Shown here one piece after another: positions 7,725 through 16,756 of a DNA stretch of 64,000 nt; position 1 is the first letter of the stretch, and the number at the start of each line of letters is the position of its first letter. This DNA is from an uncultured Prevotella sp. Lineage in GTDB: Bacteria > Bacteroidota > Bacteroidia > Bacteroidales > Bacteroidaceae. Both the position numbers and the translations under genes were made by a program. The notes beneath the pieces were generated by a model, which was given only the letters and a program-made list of their open reading frames with translations, did not search any database and was not told where the DNA came from. The stretch is taken from NCBI GenBank assembly GCA_905234845.1, contig CAJOIW010000001.1:30230-94229 (forward strand), in the 5' to 3' direction.

Positions 7725-9599
7725 ATGACGTTATATTCCGATGCCGAACTGGCACAGATTCTTGACAAGGATATTTTTCATCTGATAGGTCAGGCTGCCG
7801 ATGAGCTGGGCATGGAATGCTATGTTGTGGGCGGTTATGTGCGCGATATTTTCCTCGAGCGGCCATCTAAGGACATCGACGTGGTGGTGGTGGGTAGCGG
7901 CATTCTTGTCGCTGAGCAGCTCAAGAAAAAACTTGGCAGAAAGGCTCACCTCTCTGTGTTCAAGAACTTCGGCACGGCGCAGGTGAAGATAGCCCCCACC
8001 AACCTCCCCCCACCGGGGGAGGCTATGCCCATAGTGGAACATTATCAGACAGCATCTTGTGAAAACTATGAATTGCTTAAACAAAATGCTAAAGAACATC
8101 GTAAAAATCCTACAGAAGCAGAGTCTGTATTGTGGGAATTGTTGCGAGGAGGTGCTATTGGGGAGAAATTTCGACGACAGCATGTGATAGGCAATTATAT
8201 CGCTGACTTTGTTAATGTCAGACATCAGCTGGTCATAGAGGTTGATGGTGGATATCATTTCACGCCTGAGCAACAGGAACTTGATCGTGTAAGGACTGAG
8301 GAGTTGAATAGAATGGGTTATCGTGAGTTGCGCTTTACGAATGAGCAGATTTTGACATCTCCAGAGAAAGTGTTACTTACGATAAAGGAAGCTTTAGCAG
8401 TAGAAGCCTCCCCCAGTGGGGGGAGGTTGGAGGGGGCTCTTGAAGTGGAGTTCGTGGGTGCCCGCCGTGAAAGCTACAGCCACGACTCGCGTAAGCCTGT
8501 CGTAGAGGACGGCACGCTGGAAGACGATCAGAACCGGCGTGATTTCACCATCAATGCGATGGCCGTCTGTCTGAATAAGGCGCGCTTCGGGGAACTCGTC
8601 GATCCGTTCAATGGTCTGGCTGACCTTGAAGACGGAATTATCCGCACTCCTCTTGACCCTGACATCACTTTCAGCGACGATCCCCTGCGCATGATGCGTT
8701 GTGTGCGTTTTGCCACGCAGCTCGGCTTTTTCATTGAGGGAGAAACCGAGGATGCACTGCGTCGAAATGCCGACCGTCTGAAGATTATTAGCGGTGAACG
8801 CATCAGCGATGAACTCAATAAGATTATTCTTGCCCGTTATCCGAGCACAGGTTTCGATTATCTCTATCGCACAGGCCTGCTTCAGCTTATCTTGCCCGAA
8901 CTGGTGGCACTCGATAATGTGGACACCTCGCACGGCCGTCCGCATAAAAACAACTACTATCATACGATGGAAGTGTTGGAAAATGTGGCAAAAGTCTGCC
9001 CTGCTGATAGCTTGTGGCTGCGCTGGGCCGCATTGCTCCACGATATCGGGAAGATGCGCACGCGCCGATGGGAACCTGTGCAGGGATGGACTTTCCATAA
9101 CCACAACTACGTTGGCGCAAAGATGGTGCCTCAAATTTTCCGTCGGCTGAAATTACCCCTCGACGTGAAGATGAAATATGTGCAGAAACTCGTAGACCTG
9201 CACATGCGTCCCATTGCCATTGCTTCCGACAAAGTGACCGACTCGGCAGTGCGTCGTCTGCTCAACGATGCCGGCGACGATATTGACGACTTGATGACCC
9301 TCTGCGAGGCGGACATCACCAGTAAAAACCATATACGCAAGCAGCAGTTCCTGCGTAATTTCCAGTTGGTCAGGGAGAAACTTGCCGATCTGAAGGAACG
9401 TGACTATAAACGATTGTTGCAGCCTGTCATCGACGGTAACGAAATCATGGAACTATTCCACTTGAACCCTTCACGTGAGGTAGGTGAGCTTAAAAAGACC
9501 CTCAAGGATGCTGTGCTCGACAATCTTGTGCCCAACGAGCGTGAGCCGCTTATGCAATTGCTCCTTGAGAAAGCCAGAGAAATGGTTTTGACGACCTAA
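7725..9599 (+). CDS. cca: CCA-adding/poly(A)-polymerase-type nucleotidyltransferase with HD domain, interrupted in frame by a DUF559 endonuclease element
   Basis: Native parts are residues 1-89 and about 239-624. The head domain has GGYVRD and the catalytic KDIDVVVVG; after the interruption come EFVGARRESY, RRDFTINAMA and DPLRMMRCVRFA; then the RNA-binding region and an HD domain (HDIGKMR). This is the class that adds or repairs the tRNA CCA end. Residues 89-238 are foreign: a complete DUF559 (Vsr/PD-(D/E)XK-like) domain flanked by translated 34-bp inverted repeats (APTNLPPPGEA and ASPSGGRLEGA). No stop is introduced, so a 624-residue chimera can be made. The insertion lies in the catalytic head between conserved strands, so activity is uncertain unless the loop tolerates it. 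Confidence 0.92.
   Translation: MTLYSDAELAQILDKDIFHLIGQAADELGMECYVVGGYVRDIFLERPSKDIDVVVVGSGILVAEQLKKKLGRKAHLSVFKNFGTAQVKIAPTNLPPPGEAMPIVEHYQTASCENYELLKQNAKEHRKNPTEAESVLWELLRGGAIGEKFRRQHVIGNYIADFVNVRHQLVIEVDGGYHFTPEQQELDRVRTEELNRMGYRELRFTNEQILTSPEKVLLTIKEALAVEASPSGGRLEGALEVEFVGARRESYSHDSRKPVVEDGTLEDDQNRRDFTINAMAVCLNKARFGELVDPFNGLADLEDGIIRTPLDPDITFSDDPLRMMRCVRFATQLGFFIEGETEDALRRNADRLKIISGERISDELNKIILARYPSTGFDYLYRTGLLQLILPELVALDNVDTSHGRPHKNNYYHTMEVLENVAKVCPADSLWLRWAALLHDIGKMRTRRWEPVQGWTFHNHNYVGAKMVPQIFRRLKLPLDVKMKYVQKLVDLHMRPIAIASDKVTDSAVRRLLNDAGDDIDDLMTLCEADITSKNHIRKQQFLRNFQLVREKLADLKERDYKRLLQPVIDGNEIMELFHLNPSREVGELKKTLKDAVLDNLVPNEREPLMQLLLEKAREMVLTT
7991..8438 (+). mobile_element. 448-bp element: DUF559 endonuclease ORF bounded by 34-bp inverted repeats, in frame inside cca
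   Basis: The left end (7991-8024) and right end (8405-8438) are inverted repeats differing at two of 34 positions; each is itself a hairpin (CCTCCCC/GGGGAGG). Between them, ATG 8025 begins MPIVEHYQTA, followed by the DUF559 hallmarks NPTEAESVLWELLR, GEKFRRQHVIGNYIADFV (Asp161 of the fusion), LVIEVDGGYH (Glu172, Asp174, His178) and MGYRELRFTNEQI. It has no stop of its own and reads into cca. A possible direct repeat TGAAG lies two bases outside each end (7984-7988 and 8441-8445). Solo 34-bp ends occur at 16958 and 22194. The idea that DUF559 mobilises these repeats is inference. Confidence 0.8.
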
Positions 9600-9613
9600 A
9601 AATAGTTAAAATA

Positions 9614-9637
9614 CGCACATGCTTGCGCGTATGTGCG
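9614..9637. promoter_or_regulatory. Hairpin upstream of the RND efflux operon
   Basis: The perfect arms CGCACAT and ATGTGCG enclose GCTTGCGCGT. It lies 11 bp upstream of the efflux -7 box, so it could be an operator for the efflux operon or a terminator for cca; no U-tract follows. Confidence 0.45.
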
Positions 9638-9647
9638 AGAAAGTTTG

Positions 9648-9655
9648 TAACTTTG
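9648..9655 (+). promoter_or_regulatory. Promoter of the RND efflux operon
   Basis: TAACTTTG matches the Bacteroidetes TAnnTTTG -7 box and lies 38 bp before the adaptor ATG. No clear TTTG is seen at the ideal distance upstream. Confidence 0.65.
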
Positions 9656-9692
9656 CATTTTCAATAAAAAATAATAATAGGTAACAATAGGT

Positions 9693-10898
9693 ATGAATAT
9701 CAAAAAATCATTATTATTCACGGTCATAGCCGCAGTTCTTGTCTCGTGTGGAGGCAAGAAGCAGGGAATGCCTAATTTCGGCGACAATGAGTATCCAGTG
9801 GTAACGGTCGATGCCAAAAGCACCGCCATGCAGACCACTTATCCAGCAACGTTGAAAGGTATCCAAGACGTGCAGATTCGCCCGAAAGTGTCGGGCTTCA
9901 TCACGCAGGTTTGCGTGAAAGAAGGTCAGGCCGTAGGCGCAGGACAGTTGTTGTTTATCATCGACAATGCCACCTATCAGGCTCAGGTTCGTCAGGCTCA
10001 GGCTGCCGTGAACACTGCTACGGCACAGATGAACACTGCCAAGCTGACATTTGAAAACAACCAGCAGCTGTTCAATAATAATGTCATCGGACAGTTCGAG
10101 CTTCAGTCGGCCAAGAACAACTATGAGGTGGCCCGTGCTCAGGTGGCTCAGGCTAAGGCTGCCCTGGCTTCGGCACAAGAGACGCTCAGCTTCTGCTACG
10201 TGAAGAGCCCGGCCAGCGGAGTCATCGGCAGTCTGCCGTTCAAGGTGGGCGCATTGGTCAGCGCTTCGAGCGCAGAGCCGCTGACAACGGTGTCGAACGT
10301 AAGTACCGTCGAAGCCTATTTCTCGATGACCGAGAAAGATGTGCTTGAAATGACGAAGACATCGGGCAGCGTCAACGCGGCCCTCAGCACCTTCCCAACC
10401 GTGAAGCTGCAGCTTGCCGACGGTACCATCTACAACCATCCGGGCAAGGTGAGCAAGGTGAGCGGAGTTATCGACCCCGCCACAGGTAGCGTGTCGGTCA
10501 TCGCACAGTTCAGCAACCCTGAGCGGCTGCTCAAGAGCGGCGGGTCGGGATCTATCGTCATTCCGCGCGACAACGCCCATGCACTGCTCATCCCGCAAAG
10601 CGTGGTCTCTGAAGTCCAGGACAAGCACTTCGTCTATGTCGTGGGTAAGGACAACAAGGTGAAATACACCGAAATCAAGGTTGACCCGCAGACCGACGGC
10701 AACAACTACGTCGTGGTCAGTGGCTTGCAGGTCGGCGACCGCTATGTCACCAATGGTATCCAGTCGCTCACCGACGGCATGGAAATCAAGCCCATCACCC
10801 CTGCACAGTATGACAAGAAAATCCAAGAGGCACAAAAGCTCGGCGAGAGCAACAGCACAGCCAAGGGATTTATCAATGCCATGAGTGGAAAGAAATAA
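9693..10898 (+). CDS. RND efflux periplasmic adaptor (membrane-fusion lipoprotein)
   Basis: The 401-residue protein has a lipoprotein signal (VLVSCGGKK), so it is anchored in the inner membrane with its body in the periplasm. Domain order is that of the AcrA/MexA family: a first lipoyl half (IRPKVSGFITQVCVKEGQAVGAGQLLFIID), a long alpha-hairpin rich in Gln and Ala (about residues 100-160), the second lipoyl half (YVKSPASGVIGSLPFKVGALVS), then beta-barrel and membrane-proximal domains. It bridges the pump encoded next and the outer-membrane channel two genes on. The three genes are tightly spaced (12 and 3 bp). Substrate is not predictable from sequence. Confidence 0.93.
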   Translation: MNIKKSLLFTVIAAVLVSCGGKKQGMPNFGDNEYPVVTVDAKSTAMQTTYPATLKGIQDVQIRPKVSGFITQVCVKEGQAVGAGQLLFIIDNATYQAQVRQAQAAVNTATAQMNTAKLTFENNQQLFNNNVIGQFELQSAKNNYEVARAQVAQAKAALASAQETLSFCYVKSPASGVIGSLPFKVGALVSASSAEPLTTVSNVSTVEAYFSMTEKDVLEMTKTSGSVNAALSTFPTVKLQLADGTIYNHPGKVSKVSGVIDPATGSVSVIAQFSNPERLLKSGGSGSIVIPRDNAHALLIPQSVVSEVQDKHFVYVVGKDNKVKYTEIKVDPQTDGNNYVVVSGLQVGDRYVTNGIQSLTDGMEIKPITPAQYDKKIQEAQKLGESNSTAKGFINAMSGKK

Positions 10899-10910
10899 TT
10901 TTAAGCAGAT

Positions 10911-13900
10911 ATGACATTTACAAACTTTATAAAGCGGCCGGTGCTCTCGACGGTGATCTCTGTGGTCATTGTCATCTTGGGCTTCATCGGTCTCGCTACA
11001 CTGCCCATCGAGCAGTATCCCGACATCGCCCCGCCTACCGTTATGGTGTGGACCTCCTATACGGGAGCTGATGCCGAAACGGTCAAAAACTCTGTGCTCG
11101 CACCGCTCGAGGAAAGTATCAATGGTGTCGAGGGCATGGACTATATGACGTCATCGGCCACCAACAACGGTTCAGGAACCATCTCCGTACTCTTCCGCCA
11201 AGGTATCAATGCCGATATGTGCGCCGTCAACGTGCAAAACCGTGTGGCGCAGGCACAGGCGTTGCTGCCCGCAGAAGTGACGCGAGCCGGTGTGCAGGTC
11301 ATGAAACGTCAGACATCGCAGGTCGTCATGTATACCCTCACTTCCGAAGACGGACGCTATGATGACGAGTTCCTCACCAACTACGCCAATATCAACATCA
11401 TCCCTGCCTTGAAACGTATCGAGGGCGTCGGCGATGTGTCGTCGCCAGGTATGAAGACCTACTCCATGCGTATCTGGCTGAAACCGGAAGTGATGAAACA
11501 ATACAACCTGATGCCGACCGACATCAGCGGTGTGCTGGCCGAACAGAACATCGAGGCGGCCCCGGGTTCCTTCGGTGAGCAGTCGAACGTGGCCTATGAA
11601 TACGCCATGCGTTACACGGGCCGACTGAAGACGCCAGAGGAATTTGGCAATATCATCATCAAGACCACCGACGACGGTCAGACGCTGAAGTTGAAAGATG
11701 TGGCCAAGATAGAGCTGGGCGGTTTGCAGTACTCGGTATCGATGAAGAACAACAATCGACCTTCGGTCATGGGTATGGTGCAGCAGATTGCCGGCTCGAA
11801 CGCCAACGAAATCGCAAAGAATGTGAAGACTGAGCTTGAAGAGCAGGCCAAGAGTTTCCCGCCGGGACTGGAGTATAAGATTAACTACGACGTGACGGAA
11901 TTCCTCTATGCCTCTATCGAGGAGGTGGTGTTCACGCTGATTCTGACGCTCGTACTGGTGTTCCTCGTGGTTTACGTCTTCCTGCAAGACTTCCGTTCGA
12001 CACTTATCCCGCTGATTGCCGTGCCCGTCTCGCTCATCGGTACGTTCTTCTTCCTGAAGATGGTGGGCTTCTCTATCAACCTGCTTGTGTTGTCGGCATT
12101 GCTGTTGGCTATTGCTATTGTGGTTGACGACGCCATCATCGTGGTTGAGGCTGTCCATGCCAAGCTCGACCAGGGCTATAAGAGCACGATGCGTGCGTCG
12201 ATCGATGCCATGAACGAGATTTCGGGTGCCATTATCTCCATTACGTTGGTGATGGCTTCGGTGTTCATCCCCGTGTCGTTCATCGGCGGAACGAGTGGAA
12301 CATTCTATAAGGAGTTCGGTATCACGATGGCTGTCAGCATCTTCATCTCGGCGTTGAACGCCTTGACGCTGTCGCCGGCACTTTGTGCGTTGTTCCTGAA
12401 ACCGCACGATGCCGAGGGACACGAGCGTAAGATGTCGTTGCTCGACCGTATGCATACCTCGTTCAACACGTCTTACGACAAGATTCACAATAAATATAAG
12501 AATTCTGTCGAAAAGCTGGTGCGCAAGCCGTTGCTTATCGGATTAGCGGTTATGGCAGGTATTATTGCACTGGTGTTCACCATGTCGACCACAAAGACCG
12601 GTCTTGTACCCGACGAAGATACGGGTACGTTGTTCTGTACCATCTCTATGCCACCAGCCACTTCGGTCGAGCGCACCAGACAGGTGATTTCCCAGGTCGA
12701 CTCGATGCTGGCTGCGAACCCCGCTATACAGAGCCGGGAGCAGATTCAGGGCTACAACTTCATTGCCGGTCAGGGTTCTGACCAAGCTACGTTCATCATC
12801 AAGCTGAAACCATTTGAGGAGCGAACTGGCGGTCTGTGGTATAAGATTTCCGGTTTGTGGCAGGGCGACGGCATCATGCGGTTCTTTGTCAATCCGCGTG
12901 AGTCTACCTCTGTCTTGGGAATGATTTACAAGCAGACAGCACAAATCAAGGATGCCCAGATTATCGCCTTCGGACCGCCTATGATTCCCGGTTTCTCGGC
13001 CAACAGTGGTGTGTCGCTTGTGTTGCAAGACCGTACCGGCGGTAATCTGAACCGATTCTTCGAGATTACGCAGGACTATCTGAAGGAACTGAACACGCGT
13101 CCTGAGGTGCAGATGGCCATGACGTCGTACAACCCCAACTATCCTCAGTATATGATCAATGTGGATGTGGCCAAATGTAAGCAGGTCGGTATCTCGCCGC
13201 AGACCGTGCTGACAACGTTGCAGGGTTACTATGGCGGACTCTATGCCTCGAACTTCAACGCCTACGGAAAGCTCTACCGTGTGATGATTCAAGCCGACCC
13301 CGAAAGCCGTATGACACCCGAGAGCATGAACAATATCTATGTCCGCACAGGTGCTGGCATGGCTCCCGTCAACGAGTTCTGCACACTGAAACGAGTCTAT
13401 GGCCCCTCCAACATCAACCGCTTCAACCTGTTCACCGCCATCAATGTGACGGTATCTGTTGCCGACGGCTATTCAACGGGTGAGGCCATCAAAGCTGTAG
13501 AGGAAGTTGCTAAGGACAAGTTACCCACAGGTTATACCTACGACTACTCAGGTCTGACACGTCAGGAGGCTCAGTCGAGCAACTCCACGGCACTCATCTT
13601 CGTGCTCTGTATCATGTTCATCTATCTGATACTTTCCGCACAGTATGAGAGCTACATCCTGCCGTTAGCCGTTGTGCTCTCCGTGCCGTTTGGTTTGGCC
13701 GGTGCCTTTGGCTTCACGCAGATTTTCGGACATTCCAACGACATCTATATGCAGATTTCGCTCATCATGCTTATCGGTCTGCTGGCCAAGAACGCCATTC
13801 TGATTGTGCAGTTTGCCCTTGAGCGTCGTCAGCTCGGTATGGCCATATCGTGGTCTGCCGTACTCGGTTCGGCCGCGCGTCTGCGTCCTATCCTGATGAC

Positions 13901-14174
13901 CTCGCTGGCCATGATCATCGGTCTGCTCCCAATGATGTTTGCCTCTGGTGTCGGCAAGAACGGAAACCAGACCCTTGGTGCCGCCGCCGTCGGAGGTATG
14001 TTAATCGGTACGCTCTGTCAGCTCTTCGTTGTTCCCACCTTGTTTGTCATCTTCCAGTCGTTGCAGGAGAAGATTTCGCCTCTGAAGTTTGAAGATGAAG
14101 AGAACGCCGATGTGGCACGTGAACTCGAACAATATGCGCATGGTCCTATGCAGGAATATAAATTGGAGGAATAG
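10911..14174 (+). CDS. RND multidrug efflux pump (AcrB/MexB-type, HAE1)
   Basis: The 1087-residue inner-membrane proton antiporter has the family layout: one N-terminal helix (KRPVLSTVISVVIVILGFI), a large periplasmic loop, six helices, a second loop, then five helices. The charged proton-relay pair is visible in AIVVDDAIIVVEAV (helix 4). The N-terminal LATLPIEQYPDIAPP and GLLAKNAILIVQFA near the C-terminal half are classic. It exports amphipathic drugs, bile acids or detergents in the family; the substrate here is unknown. It sits between adaptor and channel genes in one operon. Confidence 0.95.
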   Translation: MTFTNFIKRPVLSTVISVVIVILGFIGLATLPIEQYPDIAPPTVMVWTSYTGADAETVKNSVLAPLEESINGVEGMDYMTSSATNNGSGTISVLFRQGINADMCAVNVQNRVAQAQALLPAEVTRAGVQVMKRQTSQVVMYTLTSEDGRYDDEFLTNYANINIIPALKRIEGVGDVSSPGMKTYSMRIWLKPEVMKQYNLMPTDISGVLAEQNIEAAPGSFGEQSNVAYEYAMRYTGRLKTPEEFGNIIIKTTDDGQTLKLKDVAKIELGGLQYSVSMKNNNRPSVMGMVQQIAGSNANEIAKNVKTELEEQAKSFPPGLEYKINYDVTEFLYASIEEVVFTLILTLVLVFLVVYVFLQDFRSTLIPLIAVPVSLIGTFFFLKMVGFSINLLVLSALLLAIAIVVDDAIIVVEAVHAKLDQGYKSTMRASIDAMNEISGAIISITLVMASVFIPVSFIGGTSGTFYKEFGITMAVSIFISALNALTLSPALCALFLKPHDAEGHERKMSLLDRMHTSFNTSYDKIHNKYKNSVEKLVRKPLLIGLAVMAGIIALVFTMSTTKTGLVPDEDTGTLFCTISMPPATSVERTRQVISQVDSMLAANPAIQSREQIQGYNFIAGQGSDQATFIIKLKPFEERTGGLWYKISGLWQGDGIMRFFVNPRESTSVLGMIYKQTAQIKDAQIIAFGPPMIPGFSANSGVSLVLQDRTGGNLNRFFEITQDYLKELNTRPEVQMAMTSYNPNYPQYMINVDVAKCKQVGISPQTVLTTLQGYYGGLYASNFNAYGKLYRVMIQADPESRMTPESMNNIYVRTGAGMAPVNEFCTLKRVYGPSNINRFNLFTAINVTVSVADGYSTGEAIKAVEEVAKDKLPTGYTYDYSGLTRQEAQSSNSTALIFVLCIMFIYLILSAQYESYILPLAVVLSVPFGLAGAFGFTQIFGHSNDIYMQISLIMLIGLLAKNAILIVQFALERRQLGMAISWSAVLGSAARLRPILMTSLAMIIGLLPMMFASGVGKNGNQTLGAAAVGGMLIGTLCQLFVVPTLFVIFQSLQEKISPLKFEDEENADVARELEQYAHGPMQEYKLEE

Positions 14175-14177
14175 ACA

Positions 14178-15590
14178 ATGAAAATGAGACAATATATATA
14201 TGGGTGCCTGGCAGTCGTGCTGCTTTCGGGCTGTAGCACCTATAAACACATGAAGCAGCAGCTCTATGCTCCCTACGAGCGTCCCGAGGTCAACACTCAG
14301 GGCATTGTGCGCGATCCGCTCTCGGCAGTCGACACGCTTGCAGCCGCTGACACCACGAGCTTCGGCAACCTGCCGTGGCGCTCGGTCTTCACCGACAGCT
14401 ACCTGCGCGAGCTGATTGAAAAAGGTCTGACCAACAACGTCGACCTGCTCAATGCCGCGCTCAACGTGAAGATGGCCGAGCAGCAGCTCAAGACAGCCCG
14501 TCTGGCCTTCCTGCCCTCGTTCACATTCACTCCGCAGGGAACACTCTCCACTTTGGACTTCGGAAAAGTCAGCAAAACCTATCAGCTGCCCATCTCGGCG
14601 AGTTGGAATGTCGATCTCTTTGGCAATCTGCTTTCACAGAAACGCGCCGCGCAAGTGACTTTGTTGGCTACACAGGATTATCAGACTGTTGTAAAAACCA
14701 ATGTCATCTCTGCTATTGCCAACATGTATTACACTTTGCTCATGCTTGACAGCCAGCTTGCTGTACTCGACGACATGGAGCAACTCACCAAAGATACATG
14801 GGACTTGATGAAACTTATGAAGGACACGCGCATAGGCTATCGTTCCACTTCGGTGCAAAGTGCCGAGGCTAACTACCTCTCTGTGCAGGCGCAAAAGGTT
14901 GATATGCGCAGGCAGATACGCGAAGTGGAGAACTCTCTGTCGCTTTTGCTCGGCCAGCCTGCGCAGGCCATACCACGAGGTACGCTTGACGACCAGAGCC
15001 TGCCATCCGACCTTTCTACAGGTGTGGGCATTAAGCTGTTAGCCAACCGTGCCGATGTGCATGCTGCTGAGATGCAGCTCGCACAGTGCTTCTACGGCAT
15101 AGAGACTGCCCGGTCGCGTTTCTATCCGCAGATATCCATCAATCCGTCTGGCATTTTCACCAACTCCGCAGGTGTTGTGGTAAACCCCGGGAAGATACTT
15201 TTATCGGTTGTCGGGAGTCTCGTTCAGCCCATCTACATGAAGGGTCAGCTTACTGCTGGCCTGCGAGTGGCAGAAGCTCAATACGAGCAAGCCTATAACA
15301 AGTGGCAGCAGTCCATCCTACAGGCAGGTAGTGAGGTGAGCAATGCCCTTGTGCAATACACCGCAGCAGAGGAGAAAGGGCGCATAGAGGCACAGCAGAT
15401 TGAGGTTCTCAAGCAGAACGTGGCTGATATCAAGACCCTCATGACCCGTGCTAGTGGAACAACCTATCTTGAGGTTATTCAGGCTCAGAGCAGCCTGCTT
15501 AATGCGCAAATCTCTAAAATTACCGACGACTTTAATAAGGTTCAGGCCGTTGTTAACCTCTATCAAGCCCTCGGTGGGGGAGTGAAATAG
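14178..15590 (+). CDS. Outer-membrane efflux lipoprotein (NodT/OprM-type channel)
   Basis: The 470-residue product begins with a lipoprotein signal ending LLSGCSTYKH and has the TolC/OprM arrangement of two tandem helical repeats. Typical features are the early PWRSVFTD...LIEKGLTNNVDLLNAALNV segment, long helical barrels, a SASWNVDLFG strand, and a matching second-repeat strand GSLVQPIYMKGQLTAGL. It would form the trimeric duct that completes the efflux pump encoded upstream, starting 3 bp after the pump stop. About 300 bp of repeat-rich DNA follow the gene. Confidence 0.93.
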   Translation: MKMRQYIYGCLAVVLLSGCSTYKHMKQQLYAPYERPEVNTQGIVRDPLSAVDTLAAADTTSFGNLPWRSVFTDSYLRELIEKGLTNNVDLLNAALNVKMAEQQLKTARLAFLPSFTFTPQGTLSTLDFGKVSKTYQLPISASWNVDLFGNLLSQKRAAQVTLLATQDYQTVVKTNVISAIANMYYTLLMLDSQLAVLDDMEQLTKDTWDLMKLMKDTRIGYRSTSVQSAEANYLSVQAQKVDMRRQIREVENSLSLLLGQPAQAIPRGTLDDQSLPSDLSTGVGIKLLANRADVHAAEMQLAQCFYGIETARSRFYPQISINPSGIFTNSAGVVVNPGKILLSVVGSLVQPIYMKGQLTAGLRVAEAQYEQAYNKWQQSILQAGSEVSNALVQYTAAEEKGRIEAQQIEVLKQNVADIKTLMTRASGTTYLEVIQAQSSLLNAQISKITDDFNKVQAVVNLYQALGGGVK

Positions 15591-15603
15591 GAGCGAAAAG
15601 TGA

Positions 15604-15645
15604 AGAATAAAGAAGTTAACAGGAGTTAGCCGCTTTGCGGCGAAG
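15604..15645. repeat. GGAGTTA-associated hairpin
   Basis: AGAAGTTAACAGGAGTTA is followed by the hairpin GCCGCTTTGCGGC and GAAGTTAAGGGA. A similar hairpin in the same GGAGTTAA context is at 44309-44340 (GTCGCGAAGCGAC). This may be the efflux operon terminator region, although no U-tract is seen. Confidence 0.45.
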
Positions 15646-15660
15646 TTAAGGGATGTTACA

Positions 15661-15808
15661 GGAACCTCTCCCCATCCCTCTCCCAAGGGGAGGGGGCTGT
15701 GTACAGTTGGATTTCCTCTCCTTCGGGGGAAAGGCTACGGGTAGGCGCGCCAGCGGGAATGGGCTACGGGGGGCGAGCTTTGCTCGGGATGGGTCAGGAG
15801 GGGTTCAA
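15661..15808. repeat. Long GC-rich palindromic repeat (LPEGE family)
   Basis: About 150 bp hold two hairpins (CCCTCTCCC-AAGGGGAGGG and CCTCTCC-TTCGGGGG) followed by GGCTACGGG and CGAGCTTTGCTCGGGATGGG. It is a close relative of the copy at 30484-30613. It fills most of the gap between the efflux operon and the LpxA-like gene; no gene is seen here. Confidence 0.7.
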
Positions 15809-15889
15809 CTATTGTCCGTTAACTTCCATGAGCCAGGCTCATTAACTTCAGATAACTTCCTATAATTTCTAATTAATAACATTAAAAAT

Positions 15890-16669
15890 ATGAGTGACAT
15901 TTCTCCAAGAGCAGAAGTCAGCCCTAAAGCTATAATTGGTGAGGGCTGCAAAATATTTCCATTCGTCTATATCGAAGACGATGTGGTTATCGGTGACAAT
16001 TGCATCATCTTTCCATTTGTGTCTATCATGAATGGCACCCGTATGGGCAGTCATAACAAAGTGCATCAGGGTACCGTCCTTGGTGCATTGCCTCAGGACT
16101 TTAATTTTCAGGGAGAGAAGTCGGAGCTTATTATCGGAGACAACAACATCATCCGCGAAAACGTCGTGGTCAATCGAGCAACTCATCATGGCGGTCAGAC
16201 CATTATAGGTAAGGATAATTGCCTCATGGAAGGAGCTCATATCAGCCACGACACGAAGGTTGGTGATAGCTGCGTTTTCGGTTATGGAACCAAAATTGCT
16301 GGCGACTGCGAAATAGGGAACGGAGTTATTTTTTCTTCCTCTGTCATCCAGAACGCTGGTACCCGCGTTGGTGAAGGAGCTATGATACAAGCAGGCACCA
16401 CTTTCTCCAAAGACGTGCCACCCTATGTCATCGCTGGCGGAACCCCTGTTGGTTATATTGGTGTAAATAACACCATGTGCCGCACTTATGGTATTGAGGA
16501 AAAAGTATTGCGGCACATCGCCAATGCCTACCGTCTCGTCTTCAACGGACAGAACAGTGTTCTTGACGCAGCCTTACAAATAGAGCAGCAAGTGCCCGAC
16601 AGTCCTGAAATACAGAATATCATCAGCTTTATCCGCACTACACAGCAAGGCTTCATAGGGAAAATATAA
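15890..16669 (+). CDS. Acyl-ACP--UDP-N-acetylglucosamine O-acyltransferase (LpxA-like)
   Basis: The 259-residue protein is a left-handed beta-helix of hexapeptide repeats (IGEGCK, IGDNCI, IGDNNI, IGKDNC, VGDSCV, IGNGVI) with an alpha-helical C-terminus ending FIRTTQQGFIGKI, as in LpxA, which starts lipid A synthesis. The His-containing segment GAHISHDT matches the LpxA catalytic region, and DVPPYVIAGGTPVGYIGVN matches the substrate loop. The usual VHQF motif is replaced by QNAGTRVG, and the gene stands alone rather than beside lpxC/fabZ. It may therefore be the second, paralogous acyltransferase found in Bacteroidetes. No TAnnTTTG box is evident upstream. Family certain, exact substrate less so. 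Confidence 0.82.
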   Translation: MSDISPRAEVSPKAIIGEGCKIFPFVYIEDDVVIGDNCIIFPFVSIMNGTRMGSHNKVHQGTVLGALPQDFNFQGEKSELIIGDNNIIRENVVVNRATHHGGQTIIGKDNCLMEGAHISHDTKVGDSCVFGYGTKIAGDCEIGNGVIFSSSVIQNAGTRVGEGAMIQAGTTFSKDVPPYVIAGGTPVGYIGVNNTMCRTYGIEEKVLRHIANAYRLVFNGQNSVLDAALQIEQQVPDSPEIQNIISFIRTTQQGFIGKI

Positions 16670-16699
16670 ATGTGGTATGAAGAATTTAAGGTGAAATAT

Positions 16700-16742
16700 A
16701 AAGAAAGCATCTCGACTGTTATAACCGAGATGCTTTCTTTTG
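16700..16742. terminator. Bidirectional terminator between lpxA-like and radical SAM genes
   Basis: Perfect 15-bp arms AAAGAAAGCATCTCG and CGAGATGCTTTCTTT enclose ACTGTTATAAC. The A-rich left flank and T-rich right flank let it work for both convergent genes. Confidence 0.9.
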
Positions 16743-16756
16743 CTATCGATACTATA

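Noticed and set aside
7991..8438. DUF559 segment as a normal domain of the nucleotidyltransferase
   Set aside because: It interrupts the conserved catalytic head and is flanked by inverted repeats found alone in other genes, so insertion explains it better.
9693..15590. Long antisense ORFs opposite the efflux genes (for example 11172-12488 minus)
   Set aside because: They mirror strongly coding plus-strand genes, are rich in His and Arg as expected of shadows, and have no family motifs.
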